In this document: piece by piece, positions 1 through 8,586 of the stretch
How positions within the stretch are numbered: position 1 is the stretch's first letter
How the letters are laid out: every line of letters begins with the position of its first letter
Assembly (NCBI GenBank): GCA_902788035.1
Contig: CADAIL010000026.1
Coordinates: 1-38,402, forward strand
Direction: 5' to 3'
Length of the DNA stretch: 38,402 bases
Source of the DNA: an uncultured Lachnospiraceae bacterium
GTDB taxonomy: Bacteria > Bacillota > Clostridia > Lachnospirales > Lachnospiraceae
Position numbers and translations under genes: made by a program
Notes under the pieces: model-generated
The model's input: only the letters and a program-made list of their open reading frames with translations
Database searches by the model: none
What the model was told of the DNA's origin: nothing

Positions 1-140
1 TTTTGATATTTGACCGTCGTGCCGGTTTCCCCTTTCGGACCGCTTGCGGCCGGCCGTACGCATGCGGGACCGTCCATTGGCCCCCTATCCGTCGGGATCC
101 ATAATACCGATATCTGCCCTGGTCCACAGATCGGCAGAAT
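1..140. other. Window edge, no gene recognised
   Basis: GC-rich stretch at the window edge. Short open frames exist on both strands but none has a ribosome binding site or a recognisable product. It may be the end of a gene or spacer lying outside the window. Confidence 0.3.
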
Positions 141-166
141 AAAAAGAAAGAGGGGCTGACGCCCCT
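141..166 (-). terminator. Rho-independent terminator after the M32 carboxypeptidase
   Basis: On the minus strand a perfect 6-bp stem (AGGGGC/GCCCCT) with a 4-nt loop is followed by a T-rich run (CTTTCTTTTT). It lies about 110 nt past the carboxypeptidase stop codon. Confidence 0.7.
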
Positions 167-278
167 TGAATAATTATATAGAAGATCCCTTGTGAACAGC
201 GACTGAAGAAACAAGCGCGGGTCCCTGCCGGCTAACTACAAATGAACCCCGTCTCTGATACGGGTTACCGGGTCAGCA

Positions 279-1787
279 TCAGAGCTCATACAGCTTTGAA
301 TATTTCTCCTCCAGATAATCGAGGAAATCGTCAGGTGTGAGCTCGCGGCCTGTGATATCGCGGATCCACTCAGCGGGAGCCAGAAGGTCAGCCTTCTTCC
401 AGACATGCTCCTTCATCCATCCGTTGATTTTCCCGAAATCACCCGCAGCCACTGCGGCGTCGACGTCAAATTCTTCGCGCATACGGTTCCGGTACATCGC
501 GTTATACATATTGCCGAGCGCATAGGTCGGGAAATAACCGAAGCCGGAAGTCCAGTGGACGTCCTGAAGAACGCCGTCGGCGTCATCTGCAGGACGGATC
601 CCGAGGTACTCCTCATACGTATCGTTCCAGATCTTCGGCAGATCATCAATACTGACCCCGCCCGCCACGATCGCTTTCTCGATCTCATAGCGGATCATGA
701 TGTGGAAGATATATGTAAACTCATCGGCTTCTGTGCGAATGCAGGACGGCGAAACGTAATTGACCGCCTCATAGAACTCCCGCTCTGTAACGTCCGACAG
801 AACGTCTCCGAAGATTTCCTGTATTTTCGGGAAGATCAGGTGGATAAAGGCTTCCGATCTTCCGATGATATTCTCATAGAATCGGGAGACCGACTCGTGC
901 TGACCCATAGTCTTGCCGTCGGTGATATTATGAATCCAATGTTCCCTCGGCTGGTTCTGGTCGAACAGAGCGTGTCCTCCCTCGTGGACCGTACTGTACA
1001 TGCTGGAGAGGAAGTTGGTCGGATAAAAATGCGTTGTCACGCGCTCATCGTCCGGTCCCATGCTGTCTGTAAAAGGATGCTCGGTCGTCGAGAATCCGCC
1101 CCGCTCAAAATCAAAGCCGATGGTGTCAAGAAGATATTTGACTGCTTTTTCCTGCGCCCTGTCGTCAACTTCGCGGTTCAGGAAATCCGTGCGGATGACC
1201 TTCTTACTTGCCATGATCTTCTTTAGAAGCGGGACAAGGCGGGAACGGCATTTGCCAAATACCTCATCCAATTTCTCGGATGTCATCCCGCGCTCATAGG
1301 TATCGAGCAAATTATCGTAAAGGACGGGGCTCTTCTCGTCCATGAGCTCTACACGCTTGAACTCCACGTCGCGGACCGCGGAGAGGGAGGGCGCGAACTG
1401 CGAGAAATCTGAGCTCTGTTTCGCCTTCAGCCAGGCAGCATAAGCTTTGTTATACACTTTCGAGAACTCGCGGTCCTGCTCCGGTGTGATGTTGCGGATC
1501 TTCATGTCCTCGCGGTGCAGCTGCTCCGCAAGAGCCCTGTCATATACATCCAGCTCATCGCGGTGGTCATACAGCCAGCCGGCTGCCACGAGGAAGTTCG
1601 GGTCGCGGTGGATCTTGAAAATCTTGTTGGACAGATAGGCCTGCGTCTCGCCTGCAAGTTCCATACCCTTGGGCGGGCACACCGTCTCCATGTCGAACTG
1701 TACAACATGGGCGGCATGATTGAGCAGCTTTTCCTCCTCAAAGAATTCGTTCAGTTTTTCCAGCATTTGTTTTGTTAAATCAGTCAT
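279..1787 (-). CDS. M32 family metallocarboxypeptidase (carboxypeptidase Taq type)
   Basis: A 502-residue cytosolic zinc carboxypeptidase that would remove C-terminal residues from peptides. The M32 signature motifs are present in order: HPF near residue 237, the DxRxT-type segment DDERVTT near 246, the zinc site HEGGH at 268-272 (HEXXH with E269 as general base), and HESVSRFYEN near 297. The length matches the family (about 500 residues) and there is no signal peptide. The ATG at 1787 follows AAAGGAG at good spacing. It is transcribed alone and ends in a terminator. The family assignment is secure; the physiological peptide substrate is not known. Confidence 0.95.
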   Translation of the reverse strand: MTDLTKQMLEKLNEFFEEEKLLNHAAHVVQFDMETVCPPKGMELAGETQAYLSNKIFKIHRDPNFLVAAGWLYDHRDELDVYDRALAEQLHREDMKIRNITPEQDREFSKVYNKAYAAWLKAKQSSDFSQFAPSLSAVRDVEFKRVELMDEKSPVLYDNLLDTYERGMTSEKLDEVFGKCRSRLVPLLKKIMASKKVIRTDFLNREVDDRAQEKAVKYLLDTIGFDFERGGFSTTEHPFTDSMGPDDERVTTHFYPTNFLSSMYSTVHEGGHALFDQNQPREHWIHNITDGKTMGQHESVSRFYENIIGRSEAFIHLIFPKIQEIFGDVLSDVTEREFYEAVNYVSPSCIRTEADEFTYIFHIMIRYEIEKAIVAGGVSIDDLPKIWNDTYEEYLGIRPADDADGVLQDVHWTSGFGYFPTYALGNMYNAMYRNRMREEFDVDAAVAAGDFGKINGWMKEHVWKKADLLAPAEWIRDITGRELTPDDFLDYLEEKYSKLYEL

Positions 1788-1944
1788 ACTTTCTCCTTTA
1801 TATTTACCTCTGACGCAGAATTATCGTGACGTAAGTCTTCGATGAACGCGCAAAATGAAACTCGTCTATTGCTATGGATATAAAGTGAACATCAGAGCTT
1901 AAAAGCCTATGGTGGATCGCATGTTCTGGTCACTTCTGATCCGT

Positions 1945-2637
1945 TCACTCCCATTCTTTGTTCAGGAATTTAATCAGCATCTCACCCATGACTTCACTAT
2001 CCACGATATAACTTCCGTGGTCTGCATCTTTCACGAACACCAGCGTTGAGTTTGGCAGGCTCTCCGCCAGAAGCCATGTCTCCTCCGGGAGGATCAGATC
2101 ATCGTCACCCGCCGTGACAAGCACGGGAATGGTTATGGACTTAAGGGATTTCGGATCAATGTGGGGTTCTGTCAACATCAGAGTGATGAGCGGATCCGGC
2201 TTCTTACGATTGAGTTCCGTGTACTCCTCTATGAACGATGGTATAATTCCCTCAGGCTTCAGATTCGTTCCGCTTACCGCCATGATTCCGAGCGTGCCAG
2301 GGTGGCTCAGCTCTAAGAGAAGGGCTATAATGCCTCCGTCGCTGTGACCGTACAGAGCGGGTTTCTCGAGCCCCAATGCTTTGATGAACTGATAGATGTC
2401 TTCCGCCATGTCGGCGTAGTGGTATTCTGACAGAGGAACATTTGCACCGTGCCCACGGGAATCCGGAGCATACACATGGAAGCCGGCGGCGGTCAGCTGC
2501 CCTATCACCGTTCCGAAAAGGTTGTGGTCCTCAGCGTTGCCGTGTATCAGGACAACGGGGCGGCCTTCGCCGCATTCCGCATAGTGAAGAGTCACACCGT
2601 TTACGTCGACTGTTTTGTTTGCTTCATATTTTGTCAT
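1945..2637 (-). CDS. Alpha/beta-fold hydrolase
   Basis: About 230 residues from the chosen ATG at 2637, which has GAGGA seven bases upstream. An ATG at 2724 would add 29 poorly conserved residues and lacks a binding site. The oxyanion segment (VVLIHGNAEDH), the nucleophile elbow GHSDGG with catalytic Ser, a late Asp in the GDDDLILPEE segment and the final His in DADHGSY form a complete catalytic triad. The size and the late acid position resemble small esterases and C-C hydrolases of this superfamily. The substrate cannot be told from sequence. It is a cytosolic protein without a signal peptide. Confidence 0.9.
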   Translation of the reverse strand: MTKYEANKTVDVNGVTLHYAECGEGRPVVLIHGNAEDHNLFGTVIGQLTAAGFHVYAPDSRGHGANVPLSEYHYADMAEDIYQFIKALGLEKPALYGHSDGGIIALLLELSHPGTLGIMAVSGTNLKPEGIIPSFIEEYTELNRKKPDPLITLMLTEPHIDPKSLKSITIPVLVTAGDDDLILPEETWLLAESLPNSTLVFVKDADHGSYIVDSEVMGEMLIKFLNKEWE

Positions 2638-2828
2638 ATCAGGATCCTCAATCTTTTCAGAAGGTTCATCGTGGTATACCGTATAATAGCTAACCTGAGG
2701 TTTCATTGTGGCATACCGTATCATGGATAACGCGCATTATTCCTGTCATATTCATATCCCCCGCAAGGGCGACGGTAGAATCGCGGATAAATGTGCTGCA
2801 AGGACAGTACTGCGCAATATCCACTCAC

Positions 2829-2834
2829 ATTATA
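2829..2834 (-). promoter_or_regulatory. Possible -10 element upstream of the alpha/beta hydrolase
   Basis: A perfect TATAAT on the minus strand in the gap upstream of the hydrolase. The -35 is weak (TTATTG, 16-nt spacer). The call rests mainly on the -10. Confidence 0.3.
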
Positions 2835-2897
2835 CACAATCTCAGTAGAACAATAAAGATGCTTTCGGGCCGGTTGGGGCGTCTCAGAAGTGCAATG

Positions 2898-3890
2898 TCA
2901 TTGATGGATCTCTATGCCGTCACGACTACACAGTATAGTGACATCTCCGTATTGAGTCTGCATGCAGTCGGCCCCGATACTTTTGATAAGTCCAAGTGTT
3001 TTCTCGTCTGCCGGGTTCTTTTTTGAATCACAGATTACAGTGTGCGATGGTTTTGTCGCACTCAAAAGATCCGCCAGCGCTTTATTGTATACTCCGTGAT
3101 GCGGAATCTTGAGCACGTCGCACTCACAGGCAGCCCCATCTTCCAGCCATTCCCGGATCCTCTTTTTCTCGCTGTCTCCTGTGAATATGAGCCGTTTACC
3201 ATCGAACTCTACAGTAGTGATGAGAGAAAAATCATTGTCGTACTCTTCGACATGTGCAGGTATCTCATATGAAGCAGGCGGCTCAACAAGAATTGAGGCA
3301 CTTCCGAGCGTCAAGTTCAGGTTTTCAGTCACATTTTCCGGATTTATTCCGGCTTTTCCGAGGGCTTCCATAAAGTCCGTGTACTCACTTCCGCTGCCTG
3401 TGTAAGCAGGCAGGAGCACTCTTTCAATCTTGATACCTTCCACAAGAGTGTCGGCCCCGCCGACATGGTCCTTGTCGAAATGAGTAATCATGAGCACATC
3501 AACTTTTTCAATTCCGCGGCTTTTCAGGTAGGCAAGGACCTCCTTTCCGTCATCCTCCTCGCCGCAGTCGATGACCATGGTCTTATCCTGACACATAAGG
3601 ACTATGGCATCCGCTTTGCCGACTTTTAGGAAGCGTGCTTCGAGGGTGGCTTGTGCGGTAGTGTCATTGTTATTGTCAGATTTATAGACCTTCCCACGTG
3701 TGACTTGTGTGCTTTCTTCAGAGTTTGTTCGAATTGTAGGATTTAGTTGCTCAGCACCGGCCATGTCACCAGAACCGTTGGCACAACTTGTTAACATGAT
3801 AATTATCAGCGAAAAGCACAGTACCTTACCAATCACTGCCGGCAGAATATGTCCCCACTTAATGAAATCAATGGATTTTATCGTGTACAC
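2898..3890 (-). CDS. Secreted ComEC-like metallo-beta-lactamase-fold lipoprotein
   Basis: A 330-residue protein. The N-terminus has a hydrophobic stretch (about residues 14-33) ending in the lipobox LTSC with the lipidated Cys at 36, so it is probably anchored on the outer face of the membrane. The mature part is a ComEC/Rec2-type metallo-beta-lactamase domain: VIDCGEEDDGKEV, THFDKDHVGG (the HxHxDH-like metal motif, here HxDxDH), FTGDSE and HHGVYN. It lacks the ComEC transmembrane competence domain. It starts with GTG at 3890 after GGAGGG. Stand-alone relatives are thought to be extracellular nucleases or phosphodiesterases; the actual substrate is not visible here. Confidence 0.88.
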   Translation of the reverse strand: MYTIKSIDFIKWGHILPAVIGKVLCFSLIIIMLTSCANGSGDMAGAEQLNPTIRTNSEESTQVTRGKVYKSDNNNDTTAQATLEARFLKVGKADAIVLMCQDKTMVIDCGEEDDGKEVLAYLKSRGIEKVDVLMITHFDKDHVGGADTLVEGIKIERVLLPAYTGSGSEYTDFMEALGKAGINPENVTENLNLTLGSASILVEPPASYEIPAHVEEYDNDFSLITTVEFDGKRLIFTGDSEKKRIREWLEDGAACECDVLKIPHHGVYNKALADLLSATKPSHTVICDSKKNPADEKTLGLIKSIGADCMQTQYGDVTILCSRDGIEIHQ

Positions 3891-3923
3891 TTGTCCCTCC
3901 TTTCATTTTGTGGCCGAGATAAA

Positions 3924-3946
3924 CGGGGCCGCCAGAAGCAGCCCCG
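3924..3946 (-). terminator. Probable terminator after the HD-domain gene
   Basis: CGGGGC/GCCCCG stem with an 11-nt loop, followed on the minus strand by GTTTATC. It lies 13 nt past the HD gene stop, in the short gap before the lipoprotein gene. Confidence 0.45.
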
Positions 3947-3958
3947 GATGTCTCAAAC

Positions 3959-4420
3959 TTATTTCCTTCTCATAAAAACAGTCTCCTGCAGCGAACACCA
4001 CTTATCCGCCACACACACAATCACAGCCTCCCGGGATCTCGGCACAGCGCGCAGAGTCAGCGGCCACATATGAGTACGTATAATGTCCTGTTCCTTCCTG
4101 CCGACATGAAATATTTCACTGGCATTCGCTCTTGCCTTCTCAGGATGATGGAATCCGTGAAGCCTGTGGCTCCCGTCATCATACGCATGCCAGTCATACA
4201 GGTAAAAATCATGAAGCATCGCCCCGATAGCAAGTTTCTTCTCATCTGCACCCAGATGCAGCTTACGATTGATTCTGAGACTTGCCGCCGCCACACGCCT
4301 GCAATGGTCATAAGTCGTAATGCTGCCGTGCTGTGTATATGATTTCATCTCAAGCACCTTCGGGTGATCCAGATATTCTCCAAGCAGCGATTTCAATTCT
4401 TCCCGTTTCTCGTCCTTCAA
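3959..4420 (-). CDS. HD-domain phosphohydrolase
   Basis: About 153 residues from a TTG at 4420 that has GGAGG six bases upstream. A GTG at 4444 in the same frame has no binding site and is less likely. HD-superfamily metal ligands are visible: an early His in TTYDHCRRV, the HD pair in AMLHDFYLYDW, further His in HGFHHPEKA and a late Asp in CVADKW. The family hydrolyses phosphomonoesters or phosphodiesters of nucleotides; the substrate is not predictable. It lies 50 nt after the cyclic phosphodiesterase gene on the same strand and may be cotranscribed with it. Confidence 0.85.
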   Translation of the reverse strand: MKDEKREELKSLLGEYLDHPKVLEMKSYTQHGSITTYDHCRRVAAASLRINRKLHLGADEKKLAIGAMLHDFYLYDWHAYDDGSHRLHGFHHPEKARANASEIFHVGRKEQDIIRTHMWPLTLRAVPRSREAVIVCVADKWCSLQETVFMRRK

Positions 4421-4470
4421 TTCAAGCCTCCAATTATATCTCACAAATTTGAAATGGCGCAGAATCCGGC

Positions 4471-4971
4471 TCAGCTCCCAACATGGAATATCTCAGTATA
4501 AACCATCCTGCCGTTTTTCTGTTCCGATTTCATAAGTGATATCTTCTTGACCATCATATCCTTTTTCGGAACCGTGATTCCCTGCGGTCTGGCGTTCGAT
4601 GCCCTCCTCACGAGGGTGATGTGCGGCTCGAACTTCTTTTTATCATACTTTATGCCGGCAGCGTCAAGCTGTCCGCCGAGGGCTTTCACGTAAGCCTTAA
4701 GCTTCTGTCCACCCTTGGCACCGACCCACAGAATATCACCGAAGTTCCCAAGATCCGTGAGAGACAGCATGAAAGGTGCAAATGTCGTCGCCTCCATCGC
4801 CCTCTTCACCCCCTCAACATTCTGGGTCTCGCCGATGAAAGCAAGAGTCAGGTGCAGGTTGTCAGCCGGGCTGTAGCTGCCGCCCACATTCTTCTTTTTA
4901 AGATCATGCATAACGGAAATCAAGCCCTTCTTTATATCATCTGAAAATTGTATCGCAATAAACAATCTCAT
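4471..4971 (-). CDS. thpR: RNA 2',3'-cyclic phosphodiesterase (LigT/ThpR family)
   Basis: A 166-residue 2H phosphoesterase. The start is set by homology at MRLFIAIQF (ATG at 4971); the open frame extends 34 codons further upstream without a better start. The two defining HxT motifs are present, HLT (NLHLTLAFIGE) and HIT (PHITLVRRA), at the usual separation. The enzyme opens 2',3'-cyclic phosphates at RNA ends, and in some bacteria it acts in RNA repair or turnover. The length fits the family (about 180). It is the first gene of a possible two-gene unit with the downstream HD phosphohydrolase. Confidence 0.92.
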   Translation of the reverse strand: MRLFIAIQFSDDIKKGLISVMHDLKKKNVGGSYSPADNLHLTLAFIGETQNVEGVKRAMEATTFAPFMLSLTDLGNFGDILWVGAKGGQKLKAYVKALGGQLDAAGIKYDKKKFEPHITLVRRASNARPQGITVPKKDMMVKKISLMKSEQKNGRMVYTEIFHVGS

Positions 4972-5005
4972 GTTGTTCCTCCACAGGATAACAAAAGTCA
5001 TGTTA

Positions 5006-5034
5006 AGCATAGCATTTTCTCTGACGTAGTTCAA
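5006..5034 (-). promoter_or_regulatory. Candidate promoter for thpR
   Basis: Minus strand TTGAAC (5034-5029), a 17-nt spacer and TATGCT (5011-5006), placed 35 nt upstream of the thpR ATG. Both boxes are imperfect. Confidence 0.35.
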
Positions 5035-5088
5035 ACTAATTTCCCGCACACAAAACACAAAACTGTAAATCAATATTCCCCGCTCATA

Positions 5089-5115
5089 TTGACAGAGTGT
5101 GCGCGCTCATATTTT
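5089..5115 (+). promoter_or_regulatory. Candidate promoter for the ABC-2 permease gene
   Basis: A perfect -35 TTGACA at 5089-5094 and a weak -10 TATTTT at 5110-5115, with a short 15-nt spacer. It is the best candidate ahead of the ATG at 5141. Confidence 0.3.
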
Positions 5116-5140
5116 TCATCGGATGGGGAGGGAGTAAATC

Positions 5141-6202
5141 ATGAAAAGACTTTTCATCTGGTACTATCTGTCCCTGAAAGCATCGCTCAGGAGGCCTGCC
5201 CTGTGGGGAATCTTTCTCCTTGCTTCCATCATACCTTTTATACTGGCCTCCACCGTCACTGCGATCAAAGAAAATAAAGATATAGAGCTTTATATTCCCA
5301 AAGACTCTGTTTATGCAAATGAAATCCTCGAAAGTCTGAATGAAATGGATTCCGTGATGAGATTCATACGTGTATCCTCTTCCGATGCTCTGATTCAAGA
5401 TGTGCAGGACGGCAGAGCCGACACCGGATTTTTGTTCTCAGAGGATTTTGACCGGAAATTTGCACGAGGTGATAATAACTCCCTCATCTCAGTGGTCACA
5501 TCCGCATATTCTTCGAAGGCGGCCGTTGCAAGGGAGACTATATTTGCCGCATATTACCAATCTTCAAGTAGGGTACTCCTCCAAAAAGAATCAGAAAAGC
5601 ACTTTCCTGCTGACTCTGATTCAGCATTTTCTCACATGTCAGAGCTGTACGAAAATTATCGCACGAGCGAACTGTTCAAAATAGTTTTCGAGACTTACCA
5701 GACAGGCGAAAAAACAGTATCGGATAAGGACGGACAGAATCCGCAAAAACTTTATCCGATTCACGGAATATGCGCACTGATCCTTTTTATGCTTCTTCTG
5801 CTTGGAAATTCACCAAGCAGCGGAGCGGGAATTACCGGAATCATGCGGGGGCTACGCCGGTCTGAACGATTTGCGTTTTCACTGATCAGCAATCTTGCGG
5901 AGATAAGTATTCCGGGGATCATTTTCATTGTACTTTCCGGAATTTTGGAGCCCCTCCGCGGAATCGCCGTTCCGATGCAGATACTGATCTGGCTTGGCTT
6001 TCTATTATATGCCGCCCTCTGGGCAGCCTTATTCACCCTTTTCTTCCGAAGCAGGCTGACCTATCATTCCTGGATGATGACCATTTTGGGAGTGAACCTT
6101 GTCCTTTGTCCCATCATCTGGGATCCGGCCATGCTGCATCCGGGGCTCAGGCTCATCGGTTATCTGCTGCCGGTGGGAGCAATGCTGAATATGCTTATAT
6201 GA
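5141..6202 (+). CDS. ABC-2-type transporter permease (orphan)
   Basis: A 353-residue membrane protein preceded by GGGAGGGAG. Topology reads as ABC-2/YhgE-like: one transmembrane helix near residues 20-42, an extracytoplasmic domain (about 45-200) with an IYV-type substrate-domain feel (IELYIPKDS, VQDGRADTGFLF), then about five helices from residue 207 to the end (ICALILFMLLLLG, IPGIIFIVLSGIL, ILIWLGFLLYAALWAALFTLFF, ILGVNLVLCPIIW, LIGYLLPVGAML). No ATPase gene is adjacent, so its partner must be elsewhere. The substrate is unknown. The gene stands alone between divergent and convergent neighbours. Confidence 0.7.
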   Translation: MKRLFIWYYLSLKASLRRPALWGIFLLASIIPFILASTVTAIKENKDIELYIPKDSVYANEILESLNEMDSVMRFIRVSSSDALIQDVQDGRADTGFLFSEDFDRKFARGDNNSLISVVTSAYSSKAAVARETIFAAYYQSSSRVLLQKESEKHFPADSDSAFSHMSELYENYRTSELFKIVFETYQTGEKTVSDKDGQNPQKLYPIHGICALILFMLLLLGNSPSSGAGITGIMRGLRRSERFAFSLISNLAEISIPGIIFIVLSGILEPLRGIAVPMQILIWLGFLLYAALWAALFTLFFRSRLTYHSWMMTILGVNLVLCPIIWDPAMLHPGLRLIGYLLPVGAMLNMLI

Positions 6203-6214
6203 ACCCCACGCAAA

Positions 6215-6246
6215 AAAGGGCTGTCGCATTAATGCGACAACCCTTT
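6215..6246. terminator. Bidirectional terminator
   Basis: AAAGGG..CCCTTT flanks a perfect palindrome (TGTCGCATT/AATGCGACA). A six-T run follows on the minus strand. It separates the convergent permease and macro-domain genes and probably ends both transcripts. Confidence 0.85.
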
Positions 6247-6264
6247 CACTCATTCAAATCATAT

Positions 6265-7275
6265 TTATCTGAGCATGTTATACAGTGCTCTTACAAGTTT
6301 TACAACAAATCCACTTGCAACGCCCTCACGGATGAGGACGCCTTCATTGGCCTCATCAGCCTTGAACTGGATCTCAAGCGCAGCCTTGAGTACAGCCGGA
6401 TCTAATTTGCTCATATCATCGTTGTTCAGATTTTTAAGATTCTCATACACGACCCCTTCATCTTCGAGTATCTCCTGTGCTTTTCCGGTCATAATACCTG
6501 CGCGGTAAGCATCGGAGGTCATGCGGAACTGAAGTATATCCTTGAGGGCTGAATGGCTCTCGGAAATTGCTTGTGCGTTGTAATCGCGGCACCAGTCTTT
6601 CAGGATCTGATCCTTGTCGACAAGCTTCAGAACAAGATAATACTTGAGGCAGAACTTCACGATCTTATCATCAGCCGAAAGCTCCGGCTTCTCGATCGAT
6701 ACATCCTCCGGAGCTGCTTCCTGCTCGGGTTCGTCAACGACGAACGCGTCCGGGAGCTTTCGGGCGATCACCGCTCTGTATATATCCGCCATCTCCTGGC
6801 TGGACAGACTCCATGTGATAGCATCAAATGAACCCGGATTCTCATCAAGGAACTCCTTCACCGCTGTTACGGCAGTCTCCGCAGCCATTTCCGGCGGGAA
6901 GTGGCAGTGACCTGTTCCGAGGGACGGGAAAGCGATCGAGCGTGCTCCCTTATCGAGAGCTGCTTTCAGGCAGTTTGTGTAGCATTTGGTGAGGAGGACA
7001 TTTGCCTTCTCAGACTTATCGGCTCTCCAGGACGGTGTGACCGTGTGGATAATATAATCCGCCTTCATATCAAATGCATCCGTGGTGATCGCCTGACCCG
7101 TGTTGCAGGTTCCAAGTCGCTTGCAGACCTCGTGAAGCCTCGGGCCGGCAGCCACGTGGATGGCATGATTAACGCTCTTTGGCGCACCGTCCGACAGGAA
7201 ATAATTGGTGCTATTGACAACGGCCGCGCAGTTCTCAAGCTTTGTGATGTCATGCTTAATTGCGTCTACTCTCAT
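6265..7275 (-). CDS. Macro-domain protein with a C-terminal alpha-helical extension
   Basis: A 336-residue protein. Residues 1-170 are a macro domain (ADP-ribose-binding or ADP-ribosyl hydrolase fold): VVNSTNYFL in place of the usual VVNAAN, HAIHVAAGPRL, GQAITTDAFDMKADYIIHTVTP, and SIAFPSLGTGHCHFP. The usual catalytic GGGVxxAI loop is altered (DGAPKSVNHAIH). Residues 200-336 are helical, charged and of no family I recognise. AAAGGAG precedes the ATG. It is the last gene of a run with the nuclease and a second macro protein upstream. It may bind free or protein-linked ADP-ribose; activity is unproven given the altered loop. Confidence 0.85.
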   Translation of the reverse strand: MRVDAIKHDITKLENCAAVVNSTNYFLSDGAPKSVNHAIHVAAGPRLHEVCKRLGTCNTGQAITTDAFDMKADYIIHTVTPSWRADKSEKANVLLTKCYTNCLKAALDKGARSIAFPSLGTGHCHFPPEMAAETAVTAVKEFLDENPGSFDAITWSLSSQEMADIYRAVIARKLPDAFVVDEPEQEAAPEDVSIEKPELSADDKIVKFCLKYYLVLKLVDKDQILKDWCRDYNAQAISESHSALKDILQFRMTSDAYRAGIMTGKAQEILEDEGVVYENLKNLNNDDMSKLDPAVLKAALEIQFKADEANEGVLIREGVASGFVVKLVRALYNMLR

Positions 7276-7343
7276 TTTGATCTCCTTTCAAAAATCTGCC
7301 TTGATGACCGGCAGCTGAATGTACATGTTTGAACTCAGGGGGG

Positions 7344-8573
7344 TCAGGGATTGCACCTCCCACAGGGCTTATACCCCGCATCCACAAGTTCTTCCCGCGT
7401 GCCGAAAAACTCTTTTCGGTTCTTTTCCTTCATATCCTGCACGCTCTGGCACTCCGGAAGGTGGAACCGCCCGCTGTTCGTGTTTATTATGTAAGTTACC
7501 TTCTCGTCCGGAACATAGGGTTCATTTTCTTTTGAATTAATGTCTTTTTCTCCGGACTGTATACCCGATTCAGTGGCGCCCAGCCCAGCGTCATCGACTT
7601 CCTGCTCAGCATCGTCGGCGAACTGCCCGGCATCGTTGGCGAACTGCCCAACTTCATTGACACTTATCTCGGGATTCGACTCAGCCGATATGCTCCTTGA
7701 AGTCTCATAATTCGGATCCAGCCGATTATCGCCTGTCTTATAATCAATCAAAACGCCCGGCTGAACATTAAAGCAGAACATGTTGAGGCTCAGCCTCTCC
7801 CCCCGGTCCTCAACAGAGTATGCCTCCATCTGCACTCCGACCGCAAGAAGATCGTCGCCGATATATCTGGGTGTGACTCTGTATAAAACATGATTCCCGG
7901 TGTCTTTCACGTACCAGTACACACGGTTCTCGATGCCCAGCATTCCCTCAATATTGAGATATCGTGTTCCGGTAATCAGATTTCGCTCGTCAGCATTGAC
8001 ACCGCAGAGAGAGAATGCAATCAGATGGCACCGGTTGTAGAGATACAGACCGTCAACAAAATCATATTTCACTGTGTGCCACCCGGAGGGTCTGATCATA
8101 CCGATTGACCCGCGCTCCTCGGTGGCCAGCATCGAAGGACCGATGCAGCCCCACGCACACCCCGCGCGTCCGAGCTGATCCAGTTCGCTGAACTCGTAAA
8201 ACTCTTCTGTGCCGATCTCCTCCTCGGTGAAATCCGGAACGTTATTGTTGATTGGAACAAACTCGTCCCCGTTATATACGGGAATAGCAAATCCATCTTC
8301 GGTCTGGCCGCCTCCGATTGCGCCGCTGTCGGAAGCTTCCAGATGAAATACCGAATCGGAGGATTCAGCCGGAGGGATGGCTGAACTTGCGGAATCTGCC
8401 GTGTCTCCGCCGGAACCTTGCGGAGCTGAAGGAGAGATGGTCGCATTTGCATAACCCGTATGATCGTCAGGCGCGTAAACGTGGCTGAGCAGCACTCCTC
8501 TCACTTTGAAGAAACAGAGCAGGACGAGGACAAACAGCAGGGCCGGCAGAAGAATTCTCAGTATTCTTTTCAA
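7344..8573 (-). CDS. Membrane-anchored NucA/EndA-like DNA/RNA non-specific nuclease
   Basis: About 409 residues from a TTG at 8573 with GGAGG five bases upstream; a GTG at 8579 overlaps that site and is unlikely. One N-terminal transmembrane helix (about residues 3-22) is followed by a Ser/Pro-rich linker, then a DNA-entry-nuclease-type domain: a substituted DRGH box reading NRCHLIAFSL with the catalytic His, then ADERNLITGTRYLN with the metal-binding Asn. A low-complexity stretch of QFANDA/QFADDA repeats leads to a C-terminal Cys/His module (FHLPECQSVQDMKEKN ... CGRCNP) commonly appended to such nucleases. It is probably cell-surface and degrades nucleic acid. It starts 13 nt after the upstream macro gene stop. 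Confidence 0.88.
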   Translation of the reverse strand: MKRILRILLPALLFVLVLLCFFKVRGVLLSHVYAPDDHTGYANATISPSAPQGSGGDTADSASSAIPPAESSDSVFHLEASDSGAIGGGQTEDGFAIPVYNGDEFVPINNNVPDFTEEEIGTEEFYEFSELDQLGRAGCAWGCIGPSMLATEERGSIGMIRPSGWHTVKYDFVDGLYLYNRCHLIAFSLCGVNADERNLITGTRYLNIEGMLGIENRVYWYVKDTGNHVLYRVTPRYIGDDLLAVGVQMEAYSVEDRGERLSLNMFCFNVQPGVLIDYKTGDNRLDPNYETSRSISAESNPEISVNEVGQFANDAGQFADDAEQEVDDAGLGATESGIQSGEKDINSKENEPYVPDEKVTYIINTNSGRFHLPECQSVQDMKEKNRKEFFGTREELVDAGYKPCGRCNP

Positions 8574-8586
8574 ATCCACCTCCGTA

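Noticed and set aside
405..1226. 273-codon open frame antisense to the carboxypeptidase
   Set aside because: It has no recognisable domain and no ribosome site, and the opposite strand encodes a complete M32 enzyme.
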